From NCBI GenBank assembly GCA_016208085.1, contig JACQYT010000092.1, positions 1-64,000 of the forward strand: a DNA stretch of 64,000 bases, written 5' to 3'. Positions 23,368 to 32,798 of this stretch are shown here, in pieces; the stretch's first letter is position 1; each line of letters starts with the position of its first letter. The notes under the pieces are model-generated. The model was not told where the DNA came from, made no database searches, and saw only the letters and a list, made by a program, of their open reading frames with translations. The position numbers and the translations under genes are program-made. This DNA comes from Elusimicrobiota bacterium (GTDB lineage: Bacteria; Elusimicrobiota; Elusimicrobia; Elusimicrobiales; UBA9959).

Positions 23368-24612
23368 GTGAAGATATATTTTAAGACGGTCGGGTGCCGG
23401 GTCAACCAGGTGGAGACCCAGAGCCTGGCCGAAAAATTCTCGGCGCTCGGGCATCAAACCGCCGACGGCATAAACGACGCCGACCTGCTGATAATCAACA
23501 CCTGCACCGTCACCGAACGCGCCGACCGCGACGGCTTAAGCTTCATCAGGAAAGCCGCCGCCTCAAACCCCAAAGCCCGCCTGGTCGTAACCGGCTGCCT
23601 GGCCACGCTGAACCCCAAAAAAATACTGGAATTCGCCCCCGCCGCTTCGCTTTTCCCGAACAAGGACAAGGAAGCGATACCTTACATGCTCTCCGGCCGA
23701 GCGCCTGAACCGGATTTCTTCAGCGTCCGGAAATTTTCCGGCCGCACCCGCGCTTTTATAAAGCTCCAGGACGGCTGCGACCTCGGCTGCGGCTACTGCC
23801 TGGTGCCCCGGGCCAGGAACGATATAAAATCCAAAAGCTCGGCCGCCGCCGTTAACGAGATACAGAACCTTTCCGCCTGCGGGTTCCGGGAGATCGTGCT
23901 TTGCGGCACGCGGCTGGGCATGTATAAATGCGCCGGGACGGGGCTCGGCCTTGCCGGACTGATGAAAGAAATCTTTAAACTGGACGGCGATTTCAGGCTC
24001 CGGTTCTCCTCGCTTGAGCCTATGGAAATATCGGAAGGTCTTTTAGAAATATTAAAGACCGGCGCCGGCAGGTTCTGCGATTATTTCCACCTGCCGCTCC
24101 AATCCGGCTCCGACGAAACGCTCAAGGCGATGGGCCGCCCTTATGATACGGCCGCCTATTTTGAAAAGCTCCGTCTTTTGAGAAAACACTTTAAAGAACC
24201 CGGGCTTTTCGCCGACGTTATCGTCGGCTATCCGGGCGAAACCGAAGCGCAGTTCGGGGAGACAATGGCGTTCATCCGCAAATGCGGCCTGGCCGGCCTG
24301 CATATCTTCAGTTTCTCAAAACGGCCGGACACCCCGGCTTACGCGCTCAAGGCCGTTTCTCCAACCCTCGCAAAAGAGCGCTCCGCGCGCCTCCGTGGAC
24401 TGGATAAAGAACTGCGCGCGGCGTTCTCCGCTTCCATGTGCGGCAGGACGCTTAAGACCCTGACGCTTAAGAACAAGGACGGATTTGCTTTGGGACTCGC
24501 TTCCAACTTCCTCAATGTCGCCTTTGACGGCGCGCTGAAGAGCGGAATTTTCGTGAACGCCCGGATAACAGGGGCGGCCGGCGGGACCTGCGCGGGAGAG
24601 GCGGTCCAATGA
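23368..24612 (+). CDS. mtaB: tRNA t6A37 methylthiotransferase, MtaB type
   Basis: 414 residues. The N-terminal UPF0004 domain has the three Cys of the auxiliary cluster ('KTVGCRVNQVE', 'INTCTVTE', 'VTGCLA'). The radical SAM motif is 'QDGCDLGCGYCLVP' (C-x3-C-x2-C). The 'GCRVNQ.E' start and 'LCGTRLGMY' are the MtaB rather than MiaB form. The enzyme adds a methylthio group to t6A37 in tRNA for ANN codons. It starts with GTG at 23368 and overlaps the next gene by 4 nt (ATGA). Confidence 0.9.
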   Translation: MKIYFKTVGCRVNQVETQSLAEKFSALGHQTADGINDADLLIINTCTVTERADRDGLSFIRKAAASNPKARLVVTGCLATLNPKKILEFAPAASLFPNKDKEAIPYMLSGRAPEPDFFSVRKFSGRTRAFIKLQDGCDLGCGYCLVPRARNDIKSKSSAAAVNEIQNLSACGFREIVLCGTRLGMYKCAGTGLGLAGLMKEIFKLDGDFRLRFSSLEPMEISEGLLEILKTGAGRFCDYFHLPLQSGSDETLKAMGRPYDTAAYFEKLRLLRKHFKEPGLFADVIVGYPGETEAQFGETMAFIRKCGLAGLHIFSFSKRPDTPAYALKAVSPTLAKERSARLRGLDKELRAAFSASMCGRTLKTLTLKNKDGFALGLASNFLNVAFDGALKSGIFVNARITGAAGGTCAGEAVQ

Positions 24613-25547
24613 AGACCTGTCCGTCCTGCGGCTATAAAAATGAGGATGCCGGACTTAAATGCGGCATCTGCGGGGGGGATATTTCCGGCTTGAAGGCGGA
24701 CGCGCCGTCCGGGGATATCCGCCGGAAGATAGACTTTGACATCGTTTTTTTAGCGCTGCTGGCGGCCGCTATCGGAGTTTACTTTTCTGTCCGTCGTGAT
24801 CTCCCGGCTGCCGGAACGCATAAAAAAACTCCCGCTGCCGGGAGTTCGTTTTCCAACGACGGCGTGATCTACACGCTTGAAAAGATGGCGGCTTTGAGAT
24901 TTTTAGGCGCCGAAGAAAAAGCCGCGACGCTTGCCGCCTTTGAAAATCTGGATGAAAAAGTGAGAGCCGCCGGGGTGAAAACCGCCGGAGCGTGGCTCAA
25001 GGCGCGGGTTATCCCGGACACGGCTCCGTTCTTAGCGCGGCTTATGGCCGCTTTGAACGACCCCGCCGGACCGGTCAGGAAAGAAGCCGCGATGGAGACC
25101 GGGCTTATCATCGGCTTCGGCATTATAAAGCCGGCCGAGGCGCCGGACCTTGAAAAAAAAGTCCGCGCGCTGATGGAAGACAGATCTGATATCGTAAAAT
25201 CCGCCGGTTATTTCCTGGCCGCCATGTCGGAGATGTCCGGTCTTAAAGGCAGGCTGGAATATGCTTTCAGGCATGAACCGGCGGCCATGACCCGGCTTTA
25301 TGCCGCCTGCGCCCTGGCGGGTCTTGGCTCTGAAGAAGGCGCGCTGGCGGTTTTCAGGGCCTCCCTGGACCCGGACGCCAATACCAGGAAAGAAGCCGTT
25401 TTATGTCTCGCTTACACCGCCAGTCCCCAGGCCGTTCCCCTGCTTAAAAAAATTTCCGCATCGGATACCGACTTTGAAGCGGCGGACTATGCGAAATTTT
25501 CGTTAAATTTGCGCAAACAACTTGCTATAATCAATAATAAACCCTAG
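24609..25547 (+). CDS. Zinc-ribbon, membrane-anchored HEAT-repeat protein
   Basis: 312 residues: a zinc ribbon ('CPSCGYKN...CGICGG', residues 4-22), one membrane segment ('IVFLALLAAAIGVYFSV', ~42-58), and then helical HEAT repeats ('DPAGPVRKEAAMETG', 'DPDANTRKEAVLCLAY', 'ASPQAVPLLKKIS'). HEAT arrays bind proteins. It is translationally coupled to mtaB (ATGA overlap), but a shared function is not evident. Its TAG stop is formed by the outermost bases of the inverted repeat that follows. Confidence 0.75.
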   Translation: MKTCPSCGYKNEDAGLKCGICGGDISGLKADAPSGDIRRKIDFDIVFLALLAAAIGVYFSVRRDLPAAGTHKKTPAAGSSFSNDGVIYTLEKMAALRFLGAEEKAATLAAFENLDEKVRAAGVKTAGAWLKARVIPDTAPFLARLMAALNDPAGPVRKEAAMETGLIIGFGIIKPAEAPDLEKKVRALMEDRSDIVKSAGYFLAAMSEMSGLKGRLEYAFRHEPAAMTRLYAACALAGLGSEEGALAVFRASLDPDANTRKEAVLCLAYTASPQAVPLLKKISASDTDFEAADYAKFSLNLRKQLAIINNKP

Positions 25548-25714
25548 GAGCCTGTCCGAGTAATAGCTTTCATGGCGAAATTTGCGATTTTGAAGCCGAG
25601 CCGAAGCGCCGCGAAACGAGCAGGCTCAACGGAGCCTGTAAGTTGAGCGGCGCAAAGGCGCAGGCCAAAAGCGGAAATTGCAGCCGAAATTGTATTACTC
25701 GGACAGGCTCCTAG
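25544..25714. repeat. 171-nt element with perfect 22-bp terminal inverted repeats
   Basis: ctaggagcctgtccgagtaa plus two further bases at 25544-25565 are exactly complementary to 25693-25714. The interior (aagcgccgcgaaacgagcaggctcaacgg, only key parts given) holds further short stems such as gcaggctc/gagcctg and ggcgc/gcgcc. No ORF is inside. It resembles a MITE. It supplies the stop codon of the preceding HEAT gene. Confidence 0.85.
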
Positions 25715-25797
25715 ATAAGCGGGCTGTTTATTTATATTGTAAAGTAGAGAGCGCATGGTTCCTTTGTGCGAACGATTCTTTCGGGGGTTTTAACATT

Positions 25798-27636
25798 ATG
25801 ACTGATAAAGACGAAGAAAAAAAAGAGTCTATAGACGGAATACTGGCCGACTTGAACGATATTTTGAGCAAAATGCCTTCTATTCTCGACGGCGTCAAGA
25901 CGCCGGAGAGCGCGCCTGCGGCAGGCGTTCCGTTAGAAGAAAAACCGGCTGAATCCTCCTGTCCGCCCGGGACGGAGCCGCTTTCCGGCCGGGCAGAGGC
26001 GCTCCAAACAGCGGATGACCGGGCGCAGGCCGCTGATCCGGCATTCCGGGAAGAACCGGCCCCCGAACCTGCTCCCGGCCTTGAGGAAAAGCCCTCCGCC
26101 GTCCCCGAAACCATGGATGTCGGCGGAAATTTCGAGCGGATCATCGATCTTAAAGAGCTCGGAAGAGCGGACGCTTCCGGGAATAAAGAAGAGGATACTC
26201 TTTCCCGCCCGCGCCTTGAGGCGGACGCCGGAACAGCGGAAGATAAGTTTGTGCTCCAGACGCTTGGAGAATCCATGTTTTCCGGCGGGGTCGAAGAAAA
26301 TAATACCGGGCCGGCCGGGATGATAAAGCCGGAACCGGTTGAACCGGTAAGACCGGATATCGCGGCGCCCGGGCTCTCAGCCGACGGTTCGGAACCGGCC
26401 CCGGAAATCTCCGAAATAAGAACCGACGCGCTCGCGGACCTGCCGGCTGCGGAGCCGGAAACAAAGGCAGTCGCGCAATCCTCTGAAAAAGATACGGCGG
26501 CCGAAGCTAAAATCAGCGACAGCCCGTATGCGGGCACGCGGGATTTCGGCGTGCCGGACATAGACATGTTGATGAAAATGTCGCAAACAGGTTCGGCGGG
26601 GCCGCAGGTCGGTGAAGCGCCGGCGGCCGCTCAGGCCGAACCCCCTGTTGAATGCCCCGTTCCGCAGGCCGAAGCTGTTTATGCCGAGGAAATAAAAGGC
26701 CTACAACTACATGAAGAAGGGCAGTCCGATGATAAGCCCGGCGACCAGGATACCGGACTTATTGAACCGCTCGCTGCCGAAGGGGGAACAGTGGAATTTA
26801 AAGAAGAAGACCTTAAAAAAGAAGAATCCGCGCCCCTGCCGGCCCCCGGCGCGGGGGAAGAGGGCATACAACTTGAGCCCCGCATTATGGCTGAACCGGC
26901 CGGGAATTTAAGCCCGGAGCAGAACGCATCTGCCGGGCCCGCCTATCCGCCTGCGGCGGACCTGCCTGCCGGCCGCACGGGCGCTGAAGCCGCCCAGGAA
27001 AAGACCGTGGTTCTTGAGCCTTACAACCAGGCGGGCGTTGAAGCCGCTGGAGAAAATGCCCTGGTTCTTGAAATATCCAACACCGGCTCCGTTCCGTCCG
27101 CCGACGCGCCGGCGCCTCAGCCCGAAGAAGAAAAGACCATGCTGCTCGTTCCGGCCGCTGCGTCTCAGTCCGAGGAAGAGAAAACCGTCATGTATGAGGC
27201 CGGCGCCGAGCTGTCCGCCGCCAGGCGGAGCAAGGGCGAGTTGAATGAACTGTCGGTTAAAACCGCGCCGGACGGCATTCCCGAAGACCGCCTGCGGACG
27301 CTGGCGTTGCTTTACATGGAGGAAGACAAGGAATTATGCGCCGAAGTTCTGGCGGAGCTGGACGCCATCTGCCTTAAATCATCCGCCAAGCCGATGTTCA
27401 TCAAAAGGGGGTTTGTGAAGGTGTGCGAGACCGGCATGAACGGCAATTATGTCCTGCAGATGGCTTCCGATATCAAAGCCTCCGGTCTTTTGTGCGTGGG
27501 CTCCATCCCGCAGGAAACCGTCTACGAAATAGAAAACGTTTTTAGTTCTTCCAGCATGGCGTTCAAACACGTGCAGAGGGATAATTTCAGTCATTCCGCA
27601 ATGCTGGACCTTGTCACGGAACTTATCCTCAAATGA
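25798..27636 (+). CDS. Acidic low-complexity protein with conserved C-terminal domain, operon with DnaA-like ATPase
   Basis: 612 residues. A short N-terminal helix ('IDGILADLNDILSKMPSIL') is followed by ~450 residues rich in Glu, Pro and Ala, which are likely disordered and contain repeated 'EEKT(V/M)(V/L)' motifs. A compact C-terminal domain (~residues 480-612) follows, with 'EDRLRTLALLYMEED' and 'YVLQMASDIKASGLLCVG'. I do not recognise the family. The layout (helix, long tether, folded end) suggests an adaptor or scaffold. It overlaps the DnaA-like gene by 4 nt (ATGA), so the two proteins are probably made together. I chose the ATG at 25798; the frame is open further upstream through the repeat. 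Confidence 0.7.
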   Translation: MTDKDEEKKESIDGILADLNDILSKMPSILDGVKTPESAPAAGVPLEEKPAESSCPPGTEPLSGRAEALQTADDRAQAADPAFREEPAPEPAPGLEEKPSAVPETMDVGGNFERIIDLKELGRADASGNKEEDTLSRPRLEADAGTAEDKFVLQTLGESMFSGGVEENNTGPAGMIKPEPVEPVRPDIAAPGLSADGSEPAPEISEIRTDALADLPAAEPETKAVAQSSEKDTAAEAKISDSPYAGTRDFGVPDIDMLMKMSQTGSAGPQVGEAPAAAQAEPPVECPVPQAEAVYAEEIKGLQLHEEGQSDDKPGDQDTGLIEPLAAEGGTVEFKEEDLKKEESAPLPAPGAGEEGIQLEPRIMAEPAGNLSPEQNASAGPAYPPAADLPAGRTGAEAAQEKTVVLEPYNQAGVEAAGENALVLEISNTGSVPSADAPAPQPEEEKTMLLVPAAASQSEEEKTVMYEAGAELSAARRSKGELNELSVKTAPDGIPEDRLRTLALLYMEEDKELCAEVLAELDAICLKSSAKPMFIKRGFVKVCETGMNGNYVLQMASDIKASGLLCVGSIPQETVYEIENVFSSSSMAFKHVQRDNFSHSAMLDLVTELILK

Positions 27637-29633
27637 TCAAAAAATGGGATATTGCGCCGGCGCCAAGCGATAAGAATCCGGGCAGGCATAAACTCCTGAT
27701 CAATGGGGAGATGAAGGATATTTTTCTTATCGTCAAGAAACTCGGCGGCCTTTGTTCCCGCCCGGAAAAGCACTCCGGCGAGTATAATTTTCTGATCTAT
27801 CTCTCGCAGCTTGAGATGGATACGGTGACCAAGATAAAAGTTCTGGCGGCGGAATTGAGCAAACCGTCGGAGCAAACGCCGCCCAGAGCAGCGATGCCTT
27901 TTGCCGAGCCCCAGCCTTTTGAACTCCCGAAGCCGAAACTTAAGATCTCGCCGGAACCCCGGGCTCCCGCCCCGGCTCCGGCCCCGCAGCCGCGGCCTCA
28001 GGCGCCTGCCCCGGTATCCCAACCGCAGGCCCCGGTTCCCGCTCCGGCGCCCAAGATCCAGCCGCAGCCGTCGCCCGCGCCGGCCCCGGCCCCGGCTCCT
28101 CAGACTTTCACTCCGCATGTGCCGCCGTCGCCCATGCCGGTTCCTGCGCCCCAGCCGCAGTTTCAGGCCCAGGCCCCGGTTCCCGCTCCGGCGCCCAGGA
28201 TCCAGCCGCAGCCTGCCTCCTCGCCGATTCCGGCCCCGCAGCCGCCGCAGGAAGAAAAACCGGCGGATACAGGCAGGTCCATGCCTTTCGGTCCGCCTTC
28301 GGCCTCCGCGAGAATAAAGCAGGAAGCGCTGGCTTTTGCAAAAGAATACTTTTTGCAAAAGTCAGAGCCGGAAGAAAAACCGGCGGAAGCGCCGAAACCG
28401 GCGCAAGCGCCCAAACCCGGCGCCGGCACCAGGATCGGCAAGACCAGGTGGTCGGTTGAACTGCCGTTGGTGCCTACTTACAGCTTCCAGACACTCGTGT
28501 CCGGTTCGCATAACAGGTTCGCCCACGCGGCCGCGATGGCCGTGGTGGAAAATCCGGGCATGATCTACAATCCGCTGCTTATTTTCGGCGTGCCCGGCAC
28601 CGGCAAGACGCACTTCATACATTCCATCTCATACGGGCTGTCCTCCTCCATAGGCCAGAGCAATATCTTCGTCACGGACGGGATAAAACTGTCAAAGGGC
28701 GTGGATCTCGCCGTCAGGGAGGGCAGCATAAAAAAACTGGCGGATACGATCTCCAGGGTCAAAGCCCTCATTATCGACGATATTCACCTGCTGATGCTGA
28801 CGGAAGCCAATAAACCGTATATTTCAAGATGGCTGAACGAGTTTATGACGGCTAACAAGCAGATCGTCGTCACTTCCGTATTCCCGCCCAAATTGCTGGG
28901 CGGGCTGGAGGAAAGCGTGGGTTTCCAGTTCACGCAGGGCTGGATGGTGGACCTGAAGGCGCCGGCCGCGGCCAGCTATAAAGTCATCCTGAACCAGCTC
29001 CTGCAGGGCATGGATGTGAAGCTCGCCGATGACGAGATGAACAACATCTTTACGGCCAGGGCGATGTCTTTCGGCGAGGCCGTAAAGACGCTTGAAAGCA
29101 TGAAAAAGCTTGAAAAATTCATGGTCAATGCCGCGTCGCCGCTTTCCCACGCCCAGTTGCTGGATATGCTGCTGGGCCTGAGCGAAACGGCCGTCGGCAT
29201 GGCGCTTTCCGGCGGCGAGAGCGACGCGGCGCAGTCCTGGAACCCTTCCGCCAAAGACTCGTGGTTCAAGTGGGGGCTGTTCTATCCGAGGGGCATGCAG
29301 ACCGAGGCGCGGTTCGTTCTGGTCAAGCTGCACGAAAAGATCCTGGAGCTCGGCTTAAGGATAGAGTGGCAGCAGGTCTTTCTGGAAGAATACGACCCGG
29401 ACGAGCTTTACGGCATTAATTTTAAAATAGGCAACTTCTCCAGCGAGAAAAACGCCAACGGAGTCATAATCCTGGGTCCCCAGCCGACCTCCGCCCTGGG
29501 CACGCAGGAGGCGGAATTCAGGCATATAACCATGAAGATCCTGGACAGTTTCCTTGTCAAAGGAGCGTGGCTGCCTTCGGGCAATATAAAATCCGCGGCC
29601 GCTTATGTTAAGACCCTGATGAATCTGATATGA
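27633..29633 (+). CDS. DnaA-like AAA+ ATPase with Pro-rich tether, no DNA-binding domain
   Basis: 666 residues. A small N-terminal domain (~1-85) is followed by a long Pro/Ala tether (~90-235) of 'PAPAP/PQPQ' repeats. Next is a DnaA-type AAA+ core: 'FQTLVSGSHNRFAHAAAMAV' (cf. DnaA 'FvvG.sNrfA.aAa'), Walker A 'GVPGTGKTHFIHSI' (~319-327) and Walker B 'LIIDDIHLL' (~379-385). The C-terminal domain ('LFYPRGMQTEARFVLVKL') is not the DnaA domain IV, and the 'DHxTV' helix-turn-helix is absent. This is thus a DnaA paralogue reused for something other than origin binding. It is coupled (ATGA) to the kinase gene downstream and the acidic protein upstream. Confidence 0.82.
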   Translation: MIKKWDIAPAPSDKNPGRHKLLINGEMKDIFLIVKKLGGLCSRPEKHSGEYNFLIYLSQLEMDTVTKIKVLAAELSKPSEQTPPRAAMPFAEPQPFELPKPKLKISPEPRAPAPAPAPQPRPQAPAPVSQPQAPVPAPAPKIQPQPSPAPAPAPAPQTFTPHVPPSPMPVPAPQPQFQAQAPVPAPAPRIQPQPASSPIPAPQPPQEEKPADTGRSMPFGPPSASARIKQEALAFAKEYFLQKSEPEEKPAEAPKPAQAPKPGAGTRIGKTRWSVELPLVPTYSFQTLVSGSHNRFAHAAAMAVVENPGMIYNPLLIFGVPGTGKTHFIHSISYGLSSSIGQSNIFVTDGIKLSKGVDLAVREGSIKKLADTISRVKALIIDDIHLLMLTEANKPYISRWLNEFMTANKQIVVTSVFPPKLLGGLEESVGFQFTQGWMVDLKAPAAASYKVILNQLLQGMDVKLADDEMNNIFTARAMSFGEAVKTLESMKKLEKFMVNAASPLSHAQLLDMLLGLSETAVGMALSGGESDAAQSWNPSAKDSWFKWGLFYPRGMQTEARFVLVKLHEKILELGLRIEWQQVFLEEYDPDELYGINFKIGNFSSEKNANGVIILGPQPTSALGTQEAEFRHITMKILDSFLVKGAWLPSGNIKSAAAYVKTLMNLI

Positions 29634-31570
29634 ACGAATTCACGGCCTATTTTATAATGGGCGTCGTCGGCGCTTTCGGCGTCTATTGGTGCATAAAGTT
29701 CAGGTTTGTCCTGCCGCTCGAGGCCCGGACCAGGGACCTTTCGCGCTCATTTGAACGGTTCACCGCTTTTTCAAGAGAAGCGCTGGGCCACAGCTATATC
29801 CCGGATTCCGTAGAGCATTACGGCGACATCACCAATCACTACCTGATAAAACTGCATAAGCTCTTCCCCGAAAGTTCCATGCTGGTCTTTGAAAGTTCCG
29901 AAGGCCGATGGCGGCTGATAGACTACCTTAAGAATTTTGAGACCGAACCCAAACTTATGACGGCCTATAAATGGGGCGTTTTTGATAAGGCCGCCGGCGA
30001 TTCGGAAATAGTGAGGCTGGAAAACATCTCCGGCGGTTCCGACGCGGGCGCCGCCGAGCTTTTCAGAATCTTCGACATAAAAGCCGCCCTGCTCTGCCCT
30101 TTCATGTACTCCGGCGCCCAGGCCGCAAGGATACTGCTTTTCGGCGGCGCCAGGCGCGATTTCTTCGACCAGGCCGAGCCTTATCTGCATTTTATCGTTT
30201 CGCAGCTTAACGCCGTTTACAAGATCTCGGAGAAGGTCTTCGCCTCAAAAAAGGACAACGCCCAGCTCAAAAGCGAGCTTGACGCCGTCGTGAGGGAACT
30301 TAACATGACCGGCTCGCGGCTTATCCAGCGCGCTAAAGAGCGCAAAGCCCTTTATGAGGTCGTCACGCTGGGCGCCGGCGATGAAAAGGACGTCAAAACG
30401 GGCTGCGCCGCCATCATGAACGTCGTGGCCAGGATGATGGACGCCGACGTCGTGGCCTGTCTGCTGTTTGACGAGGCCAAAAACGAACTTGTAGTCAATC
30501 CCGGTTCTTACGGCATTTCGGACGACGAGCGCATGTTATACAGTCTGGGCGTTTCCAACACCGCGTCCTCTTCGGTCAGGACCTTCCTTGGCAGGAAACC
30601 TTTTATCAGCGCCGACGCCCAGAACGATCCCGAGGTGATCACCCATTACGCCAAACTCTGGAATGTCCGTTCGCTGATGATAGTGCCGATCGCGCTTCAT
30701 TCCCGGGTAATAGGAGTTTTGCGGGTGGGAAGCCGCAACAAGGGCATTTTCACCCAGGACCAGTTGGAATTCCTGTCCGTGATCGCCGACGAGCTGGCCA
30801 TCCTCATAGAGATGGTGACCCTGTACGAAAACCTCTCAAAGACGGCCACGGAACTGGCCCAGCTGAACAAGCTGAAAGACGAGTTCCTCTCCACCGTCAG
30901 CCATGAACTCAAGACCCCGCTGACCACCATAAAGGGGTTCGTTTCCGTAATACTCAGCGGCGAGGTGGGCCCGCTGAACGAACAGCAACTGAATTTTCTC
31001 GGAGTCGTGGATCAGTCGGTGAACCGTCTGACGCATCTTATCTCAAATCTTCTGGACCTTTCACGTTTGAACAGCAAGGTGGAGATGGAATTTTCGGTGG
31101 TGAATGTAAAAGAACTTATCAAGAATTCGGTTTCAACCATGCTTCTTAAAGCCAAGGAGAAGAATATCGCTCTTACCTCGGTCGCGGACAAGAGCCTGCC
31201 GCCCGTCCACGCGGATACACGCTGGATAATCCAGGTCCTGGACAACCTCGTCATTAACGCGATCAAATATTCCGGCCCGGGCGCAAAGGTTCACGTCAGC
31301 GGCCATAATAAGGGCGAGGTGGTGGTCATCTGCGTGGAAGACAACGGCCCGGGCATCCCCCTGGAAGAACAGGCGCTTATATTTGACAAATTTTACAGGT
31401 GCAAGGCGAGCGCAAGCCAGGTGCCCGGCACGGGCCTGGGGCTGGCCATCTCAAAATCAGTGGTGGAAAAGCACGGCGGGAAAATCTGGCTGGAATCAAA
31501 ACCGGGCGCGGGTTCCAAGTTCTGCTTCGCCCTGCCGGTGGACAAGGAAAGGGGAGAGGGTAGAGGATAG
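29630..31570 (+). CDS. Membrane-anchored GAF-domain histidine kinase
   Basis: 646 residues. An N-terminal membrane helix (~5-25) precedes a first sensor region. A coiled coil (~205-240) and a GAF domain (~255-400, 'SLMIVPIALHSRVIGVLRVG') follow. The kinase core has H425 in 'STVSHELKTPLTT', the N box 'LDNLVINAIKYS', and G boxes 'DNGPGIP' and 'GTGLGLAI'. No receiver domain is attached. It is the third gene of an ATGA-overlapping operon with the DnaA-like ATPase. The last residues and the TAG stop are written by a word repeat (ggagagggtagaggatag). Confidence 0.9.
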   Translation: MNEFTAYFIMGVVGAFGVYWCIKFRFVLPLEARTRDLSRSFERFTAFSREALGHSYIPDSVEHYGDITNHYLIKLHKLFPESSMLVFESSEGRWRLIDYLKNFETEPKLMTAYKWGVFDKAAGDSEIVRLENISGGSDAGAAELFRIFDIKAALLCPFMYSGAQAARILLFGGARRDFFDQAEPYLHFIVSQLNAVYKISEKVFASKKDNAQLKSELDAVVRELNMTGSRLIQRAKERKALYEVVTLGAGDEKDVKTGCAAIMNVVARMMDADVVACLLFDEAKNELVVNPGSYGISDDERMLYSLGVSNTASSSVRTFLGRKPFISADAQNDPEVITHYAKLWNVRSLMIVPIALHSRVIGVLRVGSRNKGIFTQDQLEFLSVIADELAILIEMVTLYENLSKTATELAQLNKLKDEFLSTVSHELKTPLTTIKGFVSVILSGEVGPLNEQQLNFLGVVDQSVNRLTHLISNLLDLSRLNSKVEMEFSVVNVKELIKNSVSTMLLKAKEKNIALTSVADKSLPPVHADTRWIIQVLDNLVINAIKYSGPGAKVHVSGHNKGEVVVICVEDNGPGIPLEEQALIFDKFYRCKASASQVPGTGLGLAISKSVVEKHGGKIWLESKPGAGSKFCFALPVDKERGEGRG

Positions 31571-31637
31571 AGGCGAGAGGCCAGGGGCAGAAATAAGGAA
31601 ATCCTTCCCTGACCCCTCCAAATCGAGGAGAAGCTTT

Positions 31638-32798
31638 ATGAATAAAGTTTTTAAATTTACGGCGGTTTCAACGCTGGCGGTTTTCTTGGCGGCAAGCGCC
31701 GGCGACCTCTCCGCCAGGGATTTAAAGGCGGGCGCCGAGCCGGTCACGACCGAGGGTTCTCTCCCTTATAACGGCGGCGACCCTGCGGCCGCCGCCAATG
31801 CCGCGATAATAGAGGCCCAGAAAAATGCCGTCTCCGCCGTGGCGGAGCTCTTTATCGACCCGGTCGCCAAAGCGGAAAAATACGAGCTTTTCAGGCAGAA
31901 CCTGCTTAAAACGCCGCAGTTGTACGTGAAAAAGCACAAGGTTCTCTCTCAGGGCGCGGAGGGGGCGTTTTACAAGGTAAAGATCAAAGCTTATGTTTAC
32001 GTGGACAAGGTGAACTCGGCTTTAAAAGGCCTTCAGCTTTCCGCCCAGCCGGGGCGCAACCGGAAGGCCGCGCTTATGGCGGGCGAATATTTCAACGCCA
32101 GGCCCTCCGCCGCCGGCGATTTCGCCAATGCCTTCGCCGGCTATTTTAAAGGCCGGGATACGCTGTTTTTCGCCGACCTTAAAGCTCCTGCGACCGGGTG
32201 GACCTTACCGCAGTCCTGGCTTGATGAGGAGCGCAATTCGGCGGACGTAAGCGCTTTTTTTGACGCCGCAAGCGCGGCCGGCGCCGGCCTGGTCTTCCTG
32301 TGTAAAGCCGAAGCCCTCCCCTTATCCGCGGCCCAGAATGCGCAGCCGGGGTTTTACCCGGCGCGCGCCGAGGCCCGGATGAAGATCTTTGAAACGTCCG
32401 GAAAGCGGATCAGCGAAGTCTCAAGTCAGGCAAACGCCCTTGATGTCTCCGAGGAGGCGGCATTCAAAAAAGCGCTGGCGGCGGCCGGCGAACTCCTGGC
32501 TGCCGAGCTCGCCGGCCGGCTGGATAAAATTTTGAGACCGGAGATCCCCGTTACCCTGCGCGTGAGCGGACTTCCCGCCGTAGAGGCGGCGCGAAAGCTC
32601 AAGGAAGCGGTGGAAAAGCTTGATATCGCCGGGGCCGCTTTTGAAAGTTACGGCGGCGGCACAGCCGTGATGACGGTAATGCTGAAAAGGCCCGACGCTC
32701 ATGAATTTGCCAGCGCGCTTTTAAGAACAGGCGTGTTCGTCATGGATCTTGAAAGCGTCAGCCAGCTTGAAGCGGTGTTTTCAATCAGGAGTAGATGA
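31638..32798 (+). CDS. Secreted FlgT-like envelope protein
   Basis: 386 residues with a signal peptide ending near 'SAGDLSARD'. The N-terminal part ('NAAIIEAQKNAVSAVAELFI', 'YVKKHKVLSQGAEGAFYKVKIKAYVYV', key words 'EAQKNAV' and 'VKIKAYVYVDKV') resembles the FlgT/LPP20-type repeats that occur next to CsgG-like lipoproteins. The rest is less conserved. The ATG at 31638 has a clear ribosome site (gaggag). The gene overlaps the DUF799-like lipoprotein gene by 4 nt, forming an envelope module with that gene and the CsgG-like gene. Confidence 0.7.
   Translation: MNKVFKFTAVSTLAVFLAASAGDLSARDLKAGAEPVTTEGSLPYNGGDPAAAANAAIIEAQKNAVSAVAELFIDPVAKAEKYELFRQNLLKTPQLYVKKHKVLSQGAEGAFYKVKIKAYVYVDKVNSALKGLQLSAQPGRNRKAALMAGEYFNARPSAAGDFANAFAGYFKGRDTLFFADLKAPATGWTLPQSWLDEERNSADVSAFFDAASAAGAGLVFLCKAEALPLSAAQNAQPGFYPARAEARMKIFETSGKRISEVSSQANALDVSEEAAFKKALAAAGELLAAELAGRLDKILRPEIPVTLRVSGLPAVEAARKLKEAVEKLDIAGAAFESYGGGTAVMTVMLKRPDAHEFASALLRTGVFVMDLESVSQLEAVFSIRSR

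Noticed and set aside
27591..28358. Arg/Gly-rich open frame opposite the Pro-rich tether of the DnaA-like gene
   Set aside because: The Arg/Gly pattern is just the complement of Pro/Ala codons, so it is a shadow.
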